DNA from: Lepidurus packardi
Lineage: Eukaryota; Arthropoda; Branchiopoda; Notostraca; Triopsidae
Direction: 5' to 3'
Length of the DNA stretch: 64,000 nt
Assembly (NCBI GenBank): GCA_023053545.1
Contig: JAKZAN010000006.1
Coordinates: forward strand, 1,307,001-1,371,000
Translations under genes and position numbers: made by a program
Notes under the pieces: model-generated
What the model saw: the letters and a program-made list of their open reading frames with translations, nothing else
What the model was told of the DNA's origin: nothing
The model's database searches: none
Shown here: positions 35,983 to 56,785 of the stretch, in pieces
Position numbering within the stretch: position 1 is the first letter of the stretch
How the letters are laid out: the number at the start of each line of letters is the position of its first letter

Positions 35983-38900
35983 ATGGCATTTGAATCTGAT
36001 GATGAATTGGATGCAGATATGATTCGAGCGATGGAAGAGAGTAGAATACTTTTTGAACTTTCACAACAAGGCCGAAAATGTGCTCTTGCTACTTCATCAA
36101 AAACGGTGACGAAAGATACAAATTCCGGTGGTGATTATAAATATCCCGATATGGACTGGGATGAAGAAGAAATCAAACTGGCGGAACCTCTCAGCAAGGC
36201 TGAGTTTGATGAAACACAGCAAAAGCAAACCAGACTCGATAGTGTTTCTTCAAACAAAGCTGTTTCCCGGCCATCTACGTCCACATCAGCTCAACCTCAA
36301 TTAGCCATAAACACTCCTGTTCTGCCACAAGCGACACCTTTCGAAGATCTTCCCGGATTTGACATCCGAGCAGGGAGAACTTGGATTTATCCTACCAATT
36401 ACTCCATACGTATATATCAGAGACAAATCGTCGAAACAGCTCTCTTTAACAACACTTTGGTATCCTTACCTACTGGTCTTGGCAAGACTTTCATCGCGGC
36501 CGTCGTCATGTACAATTTCTATCGATGGTACCCTCAAGCCAAGATAGTATTTATGGCACCTACCAAACCGCTCGTAGCTCAACAGATTGAAGCATGCTTC
36601 AATATCGTGGGTATACCGTTAGACGTCACAGCAAAAATGACAGGTTACTCAGAGAATTTTTTTTAAAAAAACTACATCCGACGTTTTCGTTTTACACAGG
36701 CACATCAAAACCAGAGGAGCGGAAAAATTTATGGTCTTCTAAAAGAGTTTTTTTCTTAACTCCTCAAGTTCTGAGTAACGACCTTAAGAGCGGATTTTGT
36801 CAACCGTATACCGTTAAGTGCTTAGTTATTGATGAAGCACACAGAGCCTTGGGAAAGCATTCGTATTGTGAAGTAATATACAGGATCCTCAATTTCCCGG
36901 ATTTACATCACTTCAGTGTTTATAGGTCGTAGCAGAACTACAGCGGGCTAATGCCAACTTTCGTGTGCTGGCCTTAAGTGCTACGCCTGGCTCAGATGTT
37001 CAATCTATTCAGAAAGTCATCCAGAATCTGCTCATCAGCAAAATAGAGTTACGTACGGAAACTAGTCCTGAAATGCAAGCCTATAGTCACGAAAGGGATA
37101 TTCAAAAGGTAGTTATTCCTTTGGGACCTGATATCTCAAGGCTTAAAGAGCGATATGTTGAAGTAAGTTTGATTTTCTTTTTTTGTCCTTACATTTGTTT
37201 TCGTTTTTACGTATTTTAAATGCCTGTATATAGATAATGTCGTATTTTGCAAGGCGATTAATCCAGCACAAAGTCCTTCTTGGACAAGATATTGGCTCCA
37301 TGACGATGTTCGCAGTAAATAGTTTAACCGTGGAAACGGAAGATTGGGTGCTAATACCTGTTTTTATTTTTCTTCAGATTCGCAGCTGTAGGGAAGTTTT
37401 TAGTAAAACGCCTGTAGTAGGCATGAACAGGACAACGGAAGGGATTTTGCAAGTGGATTTTGCCATGTGCATGACATTGGCACATGGCCTGGAATTGTTA
37501 CAGAAATATGGCATACAATCGCTTTACAAATATATTTTGAAAGTGCTAAGCGGGAGTGAAGGGCACGCCATCAGAACTGGAAGGGAGTTCAATAACTACG
37601 AGCCCTTTCAACGTTTCATGGAAGATGTAAAAGCAAAAGTGGAACCAGGACCGGTAGTTTTCTTTCCATCAACAAGAAAAGCAAACGAGTTTTAAAACCT
37701 TTTTCCCTTTATGTTTAGGGTGTGGAGAAGGCCTTTTTTATGGGGCATCCTAAATTAGAACGCTTGCAGGTGATTGTTCTGGAGCATTTCAGGTCCTGTG
37801 AAGCGGAAAAGAAAAGTAGCCGGGTTATGATTTTCAGCCAGGTAGTGCTTTTTCATTAATCTACGAGCATCTCTTGTAAAACCCATTGTGCGTCTTATAG
37901 TATCGTGAAAGTGTGGAGGAAATTACCAAAATGTTACAACAACACACACCGTTGATAAAAGCTATGAGCTTTTTAGGACAGTCGAGTAAAGGCTCATCCA
38001 GGGGTACCACTCAAAAGCAGCAAATCGAGGTTAAAAAATACCGTATAATTTTGTATTATGCTTGGAAATGTGTTCATGTGTTTTCTGGTCCATTTGCAGG
38101 TTGTGAAGAATTTCAAGACAGGCGGGTACAACACGCTGATTTGCACCTGTGTTGGTGAAGAAGGTTTGGACATTGGTGAAGTAGATTTGATTATTTGCTA
38201 CGATGCCTCCAAGTCGCCTATCACGCTAGTACAAAGAATGGGAAGAACTGGTAGAAAACGAAAGGGCAGAGTCGTTGTCCTAGTCACGCAAGGGAAAGAA
38301 GAAAACGTAAAAAAACTTGCTTTGTTGTTAATTACGATTAAAACTGTTGATTTAAATTACGATTAGGCGTACAATCAAAGTGTGTACCAGCAGAAGAGTC
38401 TTTGCAAGTCTATGTTACAAGGCGATAAACTTAGACAATTCTTCTACGCCCAAAATCCTCGAATGGTCCCTAAAGGTAAGCTTAACGTCGCAGGGATATT
38501 CTTATTGCCAACGTGTTATTAAGGGTTGGATCCCGTTTGTCATGAAATGCCTATGACTGTGGGGGCTTATCAGGCAGCTGAAGACAAAGCTGGCTCTTCA
38601 ACAGCCACAAGTTTGAGCAAAGGAAAACAGCGAAAGCTTCCGTTCTCATACGTGAAGAAACCGTTCTTGACTCCTGAAGAGGAAGCAGATTACGAACGCA
38701 ATTTTAAAATGACAGAGCCAACTCGTCAACTCTCATTGAACAAGTATTTGCCGTGGCAAGACGAGCTACAGCCAACAATTCGAATAGGGCATTCGTCCAG
38801 CACCGTGGCGTTCGTCGAAGCTTTGAAGCTCACTTCCAGACTTAAAAATCAGGACGAAGACGTGTATGGAATGGAAATGGCCGCGTTTTTAAACCCAGAG

Positions 38901-41900
38901 GACGTATCCCAGCTTGAAAAAATGCCTCTGCAAGTACCTGCTCCATGCCCTGAAACACCTGAAGTAGTAGTAATGCAAGAGCCTGACGTCATGGAAATCG
39001 ACCCTAACCTGCCACAACATCTATTTTCTCCTGGAGCAAGCAAGGTTTCCACTATTTCGCCCTTACGAGATCCGCGATTCTTGGCCTTATTCAAATCTCC
39101 TGTCAAAGCTGGTAATGGAGCGCCACATCAACCCCGCACTCCGCCTTGGAACTGCCTAAAAGATATAAATGCTCTCAGTTTCGATTCACTGTTGCCCAAG
39201 CGCAAGTTGAACGCCATGGAAACGCCAACAAGACCCTCAGCTGATGATTTCAAGTGCCCATCGCCTTTCGGTAGGAAACTCGCATCTCATAAACGACTTT
39301 GTTCCACACCCATATCTGCTACTAAACTTCGCGGGAAGGTTACGCCGGATTTGGACAACAACTCCTCTGTCTTACAGTTGCCGGTCCTAGCTCCCGATCT
39401 CTCCCCTATACAACACCAAGAACAGAAAAATGAGGGGAAGGAAAATGTCCGGGAAATGGATCACAGTCAATCGCTTTTGGGCGTCACAGTAATAATTAAT
39501 ATCGTCAATGACATCACAGTGTCCTCAGTTGAACCCATGGAAACTTGTAGACCTTCTCAACCAGAGACACAAGTCCAAGCTGTAGATTCTGACGACGATG
39601 TTGCAGTGAACTTTGACTTAGGTATCGACTTCTTGTTTTCGTCGTCGGGAGAGTCGGAAAAGTTTAATCCTAGTCGTCCACCAACTCTGTATACTAACTT
39701 AGTACAGACTGATTTAATTGCGATTCAGCATGAGGCATCAATGTCCGCCGTTGCTCAACCTGTACTAACGGTTAACTTGAGTGAAGCTAAGGAAGAGTCT
39801 CCAATACTTGCGAAGCGACGCAATGCGTTTGTAATTACTTCCCAGTCCCCTGCCAGTAAACAGAAGAGGGAAACTATTAGGATCGAAGAAAGCGACGAAG
39901 AATCACCGGTTTTTACACGTAAAAGAAAATTTGTAACCATTGATTCACCTTTTAACGTGAACAGTGTGGATGTTAAGGGGAAAGTGGTAGAGGGTAATAA
40001 GAATCCTGAAACTGCTAACTGCAAAAGACGGGAAAAGTCTTCTAAAGCGAGAAGATTTCTTGACATGGAAGCGAATGTGTCTTCGGACGTGGTCGTATCT
40101 TCGGACGAATCCTCAGATGAGGTTAAAGCGTATGATGCAAGCTTCGTGGATGACGGAACCCAAGCGGATCATTCCGAAATGCAAAACATATATCGGAAAT
40201 CTGTCAGGTCACCCCGCGTGCAAGAGCGAGTCATACGGCGGCCGATCCAAGCTGATATTTTCTCCCAAATGCCGGAGCAGGACGACGACTATGAGCACGA
40301 CTCTTTCTGTGTGGATGGGAGTACGGAAGAAGATCATAGTAAAGCAGAGGAACCGTCGACGTTAACCGTCGAGGAAACGCCTCCCAAGAAGAGCAGAATT
40401 ATACGTCCAGTGCTGGAATCTTCGGAAGAAGAAGATGGGCACCGTCACGCTACGAGTTTTGCCGAGAGAAACCAGAGCAGCACAGTTATGCAGACTCCAG
40501 AAGAAAAGCGCGTGAAACCTCAGACAGCGAAGCAATTAGAGCAACTACAACAGCCTGTTGAAAACTGGGCGCGTGCTCGAGTGGAACCTACAAACTGGAA
40601 TCAGAATCTTGCGTATCAGACTGTTCACAAGCAGGAGGAAGAATTTTTGAAGATGCCAGTGTTGTCGAAGTTAAGCAGAGAAGAACGCTTGCGCAAGCAA
40701 AAGGAGCAGCAAGAAAGAAATCGGAGGTTATCCTTGCTACGAAATACCAGTGCGGAAAACCTGGCAAGTACCCAAGATCAGGTGTCTACGCTTGGCAATT
40801 CAGGAATTCTACCAACGCGTGCTGCAGTCAAAACAGATCAAACTTATCCAAGTTGTGCAACTTCGGTAAGCAAAAGCTTTTCCCCTATTCCTATAACTTC
40901 TGCAGCGGGTATTGGTCGAGCAAGTACCAGCGGAAATCTCTCAAATTCGAGTTCGCGCATAGTCACTCCTGTTCCTACTTTAAATGGAGCCAAACCTACG
41001 GCGCAACAGAAAGTTTCACTACAAATTATTTCACCAGTTGTGGATGTTCCTAAGCCAATATACCTTCCTGCAATGCAAATATCTCAAAGCAACGGACCTG
41101 TAATTAAACCCTTGCAGGTAACTCTACTTGAGAACTTCTTTTGTAAAATAAATGCTTTTTTTTTTTTATGTTATAGACTGGGATCAAGCTCTGGCAATCA
41201 CAGGTGTCTCCTGTGATTTTGGTTGATTCCAAACAAATCCAGTTGGCTGGTGACATTATCTCGCATTTACGCAATACCCATAAAACCATACCGCAAATAA
41301 TACATTCGTTGTCGGGGGCGGATTTCATACTGAGTCCCCGTATGGCCGTGATTCGACGACTTTACTCGGGTAAGATCTTGTGTGTCTTGTTGTTGTCGAT
41401 TTGAGACAATAAGGTTCGAAGATTAGCTATATATGTTCGTTTCTCGTATAAATAGATTTTTCTAATGGTGGCTCGAGGGCGAAGCTCTTGGAACACTGCC
41501 GCCAGTTAATGGTTCTGTTTGATCGACCTTGCCTCCTAATTGAAAACGATCGGATTAAAGAAGAAAAGCTCCGACGAGGCAGTGAACCTACACCACAATA
41601 TGTTGCCAAACCCCATACGAAATATGTGGATATGATGTTCGCGGCTTTGGCTCAGACCCATATAAGAGTTCTGCATAGTTCTTCGCAACGTAAACAGTAG
41701 TAATTTATGCTATATAAAGCTTATACAAGTTTGTTGCTTTAGGGGAGAGTGCGAATCTACTTTTTCTCTTGACGCTGCAAGAATGCCAAAAAAGTTCCAC
41801 GGTCCCCGAGGAGGTCAAAAACAAAAAGCTTCTACCCTTTCTAACGAGCGTTCCTGAAATTAGTTACGTTACCGCCATGGTTATGTGCAACACTTTCCTG

Positions 41901-42062
41901 ACCCTACGGGAATTATGTAATACGTAAGTTACTTGTCATTACTGGAAAGTATGTATGCTTAATTCTGGTAACTTTAGGCCTGCGGAAGTATTGGCAAGGA
42001 GGACAAAGATTTCTGTAGAACGTGCTCGGCGGATTCAGGAATATGTGAGGAAATCTTGTTAA
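35983..42062 (+). CDS. FANCM: FANCM, DNA translocase of the Fanconi anaemia pathway
   Basis: Fourteen exons (35983-36643, 36700-36872, 36926-37162, 37234-37314, 37378-37653, 37719-37841, 37901-38029, 38100-38306, 38367-38475, 38524-41117, 41177-41369, 41456-41689, 41743-41923, 41978-42062) encode 1760 residues. The N-terminal SF2 helicase core is intact: LPTGLGKT near 162-169, [19 protein letters not shown] near 265, [22 protein letters not shown] and QRMGRTGR. A ~900-residue acidic, disordered linker (mostly exon 10) follows. The C-terminus (from about 1531) is an ERCC4-type nuclease-like domain plus a helix-hairpin-helix. Its catalytic motif is degenerate: VIRRL replaces the VERK of active XPF-family nucleases, as in vertebrate FANCM. 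The protein remodels stalled forks and recruits repair factors. AATAAA lies at 42103-42108. Confidence 0.96.
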
Positions 42063-42233
42063 ACTGTGATAATCGGTTTGCGACAGAATTCTCTTGTGAG
42101 AAAATAAAAAAAAAATCATGTATACACGGAATTGGAAATAATTGGGCAGTTAATTTAACAATAATTAAATTAACAATTTAATTATCAATTTAATTTAGTA
42201 AATCATCAAGTTAATTTAATTAACAATAATTTA

Positions 42234-43113
42234 TTACGTTAACCGCACGTGTCCACTTCCCAGTAAACTGGCAATGGATTTATAGGGCAGGATGTACTGG
42301 CTATTGGCAACAATCTCGACTTCTTCGTCCCTGGAGAACACATTTTACTGCCTAAATAGTTTTTCGGTAAATTTGGCTTACCCTTCTGCATCCTCTACTA
42401 AAACTGGAGGGCAATCCTGCAACGCTTTTATAAAGACAATACTATCCTTGTTTGGTTTTACGGCAGCTTGCTTGGGATCCAACTCTCTCAAATTTGGAGG
42501 CATGAGATCCAAGGCAAGTGTCTTTAAATGGTCACTAATACCAGCAACATACCTTCACAGTACAACAATTACTCATGATGATCTTTTTGTAAAGCTTGGC
42601 GTACTCTTTGGCAAACCGAAGTTCTTGTGGGGTTAGCAGATTTGTATGCAGTCTTTCTTCCTCTTCCAAGAGATGAACGGCAAACTTTTCTATTTTTTCT
42701 AGTCGTATCCTCAAGTAAGAGGTAACCATGTAGTTTAGCCTCTCTACCTACAAGAATAAACCCCTATATATTAATCCATTTCAAAGGCAGACAATTTTCT
42801 TGTCTTACTTCCATCTTGTGTATGGCTAATCGAAAATCTACTTTGGATAATGTTGCCAAGTTATTATTCATTTGCTCTGTTTGGTCCAAAATGCAATCCA
42901 CAAGCTCAGTTTGAGGAGGTAATAGCTCTGGGCTTTGCATTTCATTGATCCAGGCCTTGAAGAGAGAAATGTGCTATCCGAACCACAAGTTACCTAAGAA
43001 TATAATCTGCCTACCTGTTCAAGCTGTTGCACAACTTCGGCTGCTGTAACAGTTTCCTCTTCTGTTCCATCTTCTCTGGCTGCAGAAGCAAACAGATCTT
43101 CTGAATCCCCCAT
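42234..43113 (-). CDS. GINS4: GINS complex subunit SLD5
   Basis: Five exons on the minus strand (43113-43015, 42955-42809, 42747-42553, 42521-42382, 42330-42234) encode 225 residues; human GINS4 has 223. Family blocks include LEQAWINEMQSPELL, VERLNYMVTSYLRIRLEKIEKF, LTPQELRFAKEY, LALDLMPPNL and the C-terminal beta domain ending LGSGHVRLT. GINS joins CDC45 and MCM2-7 to form the replicative helicase. The intron between exons 3 and 4 appears to be only 31 nt (42522-42552); it has a perfect GTATGT donor and keeps frame, but alternatives are poor, so this junction is uncertain. The polyadenylation signal overlaps the stop codon (42230-42235). Confidence 0.93.
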
Positions 43114-44027
43114 CCTTTTAGGTAAAAATAATGATCAGATGGATTTCAAACACCATGAAGTAGAATCAGCTGATCATAAGAATGGCGGGAAATACAAGAA
43201 CTTCCCTGATTGGCTGGTGGCAATCGTCGCATTGTAGACGTTCCCGTGGGTTTTTCAGTATTTCCATTTCGTTGCGAATTCAATTTTTCGCTCTAATTCA
43301 CCGCATGACAGCACAAGATTATGCACCGAATAGGATGTTGGCTTCTTTTGACTTTCAGATAGCAAATTCATGACATGAAATTGTCGCAAATAAGTGAGGC
43401 AAAGCCACTTTATCTTTCATTTGCAATGGAACTTACTAATTTTATTTGCACATTACTTTTGGCAGAGCTGGAAAATGTTATACAGTGCTGTCCCGTATCA
43501 AGCGAACTCGTTTGTAACTCGTGTCTTCTATATGCGTACTCTTACGCTGTTGCCATGTTGCGTTCGAAACGGAATGATTTTCTAAATAAAACTTGGCCAT
43601 TCGGCCCATCTTGGCGGGCTCACCTTCGTTATTTTCTTTTCTGAGATAGAAGAACCACCATCGAAAGTGTTTGACCGCTAGTTAGTCGTCCTCTTGTGAT
43701 CGTGCCGTGAACATTTGTAATTTTCATTCGCCCGTTTACACAGTCTTTTTGGTGTACGTGAGTGACGTACCGAATTGGAAATCGGAAATATTGAGAGATT
43801 TTGAGACTAAATAAAAAAAAAAGTTGTATAATGATAAGTGATACTTGACAAATAAATTTGTGTACTGGAGTAGCGTCATGCGGTGGTAAGTCCGTAGTTT
43901 GTTATTAATGGCATTATTGTAATTCGATGTTGGTTTCGTTGCCTTGTCGCCTTCCTGCCTTTGAACCTTGCTACACTTCTTACCGGATCACGTCTGGCTG
44001 TCTTGCCTCCCTCCAGTCCTGTCAAAC
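43114..44027. other. GINS4/TTBK spacer with a possible small divergent gene
   Basis: An ATG at 43182, 68 bp from the GINS4 start on the opposite strand, opens 63 codons (MAGNTRTSLIGWW...). Further on, an acceptor-like ttggcag (about 43461-43467) precedes an open stretch read in two frames, one ending at a stop (43583-43585) that overlaps an AATAAA signal. I cannot assemble a convincing protein or recognise a family. A small divergent gene sharing the GINS4 promoter is possible. Confidence 0.25.
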
Positions 44028-53758
<9,731 letters not shown>

Positions 53759-56700
53759 GATCTGCAGCTTCTATTCAGAATTGTGTTCCTGAGTTCCCCT
53801 ACACCGATATGCTTACGCTACCGTTTCTTCTTCAGCTCTATTTTCTGGTGGAGGGAGATTTGGTTGGACTACCTATTTAGGCTCCCTGTCACGCCGATTA
53901 ATAGGGCTTCTCCCTCTTTGCTAAAAGGCTTTTGTGAGCTTGGAATAGGAGGATCGAGAGAAGCAAAAGAAGCAGGGAACTATGATTAGGTCTTTTGCAA
54001 CCCAAAAAAAGTTTGTAATAACACGGTGTTTCCTAATCATTTATTTTGCGAGCATTGTGACAGTCTTGCCCCCTTTTTGTATGTTAATGTTTTAGCAGAT
54101 TAGGAAGCTAACTAGTCAAGTATTAGTTTGAAAGGTGTTACCGTAAGAAAATCAGAACGTTCAATTCCCGATCTAGTTATATATTCTAGTGCAACTGCGG
54201 CCTACGGCTATATTTTTTCTTTGTTTAGAATTTCATTGATTGTTCCAAACATCACCCATGTTTTTTCCCATAACAAATTTGGACAGGAGGGAAAAACAAT
54301 TGCAATTCCTATTTAATGGGTCGTTATACTTACGTAAATTTAGTACCCATGGCAAACGGAAGATGGGCGTAGTTACTAGTTGGCTACTATGTTTAGGTTG
54401 TACCCTCAAGTTAAACACAGTGTTTGTTGACCATTGCGTGTCTTCATGACCTGATTCAAATTCAAGTATTTATTGTGCTAGGATTACCGCGAGTTCTCTC
54501 CTTAACATTGGCGGCGAGATAGACGCTTGGAAGAAGTTAACTCATTTTAATTCAAAACCATGGTTTTGTTTTTGCCATGTTCCTGCTCGTCGTTGTTCCC
54601 ACTTCGGTCTCGTGCGATTTTGCGTCAGGAATGAAAAGAAAAAACGATAAGTCTATTGATCATTAGTTTTGTGTGTATGCCATTGCACAAAAAGAAAGAA
54701 AAAAGGCTAGTTAACTCTTGTGATAATTGAAGGCTGTGTGCCGTAGACTTAAACACTTTTAAGGCATTCAAATGCGGTTTAAACTAGAAAAAGAGATCCA
54801 CCTTTGGGAAATTCAGTCGTTTTCCTCGCAGCTTCCTTCACATGGGTCGCCAAGTTGTAAGAACTCTTTAACGGAACAAGTGGCCAAAGAGAAACAAAAG
54901 ATAAGCCATGGGATTATGTTTGTTTTACAGTATGGTTAACAAGAAAAGTAATAGCATCTTAAAGCCATAATGTTCTGTGGGTGTAACAGTAGATACAAAG
55001 TTGGTCTGTGCACATTACTGAGTTTTCGCGTGCCGCTTACGTCTGTAGCTCCTCATTTTTACTGAGAACCCTCTCTTAGTTTCATTCTAAATAGTTTCAT
55101 TTGAACCGCACCCGTAAAAAGACAATAGCCCCAAACTTTGGAGTCTTCTGTCAAAAATGGTGTTCTCGAAAAAATACCATCTTCGTTCGCTAAGAATTCT
55201 GAGGGAGTCGAGAATAAAAAACAAAGTATTAAGCGTCCCATTGTCTCCTCTGTAGTGTACCCAAAAGTAACATCAAGAGCGTTGTAAATTGTTGGTTTAA
55301 AAAGTCTGGCTCCTCTAGCTTATTGAGATTGTGTATTTTTTCTCCCATATCGATGTATTGACTTACGCCCAAAACCACTTGCCTCCTCGCAAGAAAGCCC
55401 TTCGCCTTTATTTTTTTATTTCTATAGTCCATATGTATACTCCTATATGCCTCCTTTTTGCTGCTCATTCATTTGTTGAGTTATTTTGTTATATTTTTTT
55501 TCTGACTGTAATATATGAGAGAAACGCACTGATGCTGTTACATGACAAGACGCCTAGCCGGCGTTGCCAACCCTCTTATCTTCTTTTTGAAAGAAAAAGA
55601 AGCTAAAGCTCTGAAGTAGGATAGAAAAGAGTAGCTTTCTTCTTTATCTCGGAGACCCCAACTAAGAAAATGCTGAGGTTCTGGGACAGGACACATTTTA
55701 TGTGCCAAAAGAGACACAAAGTTAGTTGCCTCCCAAATAGTCCAAACGTGGGTAAGTAGTGGAACAGGCATGAGAAAGCATTCCATCACGGTATTGATTC
55801 CATCTTGGCCACATAAAGAACGGGCAAAAAAAGCGGTAGCAAAGCAAAGCCTCGACTGTCCCAATTGAATCTCACTAAGTTTTGTGTAAGACCTACCCAG
55901 GAAACAAAAAATGGGATTCACGCTGTGGACGAGAGTAAAATCAATACCTATTATAGCTATTAGTCATACGTTAGCAAGGGCCGTCATAGCCGTAACTTTT
56001 TGGACACCTACATTGGCTAAGTATCAAATACTCCATCCATCCAGGTGATGGCGTGTTTGCGAATCTGTTTGCATTTAGCCTATCAGATATGTCTGAAGTC
56101 TGTATTCGTTTTTTTTACCCGTTTGACGTAGTAATTGCTGGTTCCTTTCAAAAAAACTCTTTGGCTGCTTCACGCTTCGCCAAGGAAACCTTTCCACAAC
56201 ACATTGAAACTTGCCGTGTGACGTCGGAGAGGAGTACTGGGGTTTAGGTTTTGCCTTCCTCAAGTACTCTCCCAGTAATCCTATTAATCCTGTTCTAGAC
56301 ATTTCTTTTTACAGCCACTAGTTTTATGTCATTCGATGTAGTAGGTTACCAGGGTCGTCGCTGAGTAGGAGGAGTCTCTAAGAAAGAAACCAAGTTATTG
56401 TAACAGCAGCTCTTGCTCTTCAGTGATACAGCAGCGGTCCGGGAACGAAGACGCAGCTAGATATAACTTGCTGCATGGGCTCTCGGTGAAACCGTTCCGA
56501 CTACTCATTACCCTTGCTCACTGTGCGTTTATGGCAAATATAAAAAGGCTCCACGTCAGCCCTATGCTGTAATGGAAGATTTTATTGGCAGGGCAAGATG
56601 GTTAGTTTGGAGACCAGCTTGTTTAACTAACCCACGTGATTTCGGTGATCGTGACCCCGTCGAAGGGTAAAAAAAGACGCTCCTTTGGTTACTATGACGC

Positions 56701-56785
56701 TAATTCTGGTAAGAGTCGTGTATTTCTTTGCAGGGACTCGCGATGCTTACTTAGTAATGTATCATAAATGCTACTGTAGCCTAAA
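53759..56785. other. 3 kb between TTBK and the CD36-family gene
   Basis: Probably includes the kinase 3' untranslated region. I found no supported exon, RNA gene or repeat. The longest open frame (minus strand, 55538-55921, 127 codons) has no motif, no splice partners and skewed composition, so it is not called. Confidence 0.4.

Noticed and set aside
55538-55921. 127-codon open frame on the minus strand
   Set aside because: No motif, no signal or membrane pattern, no splice partners and low-information composition; likely chance in a long spacer.
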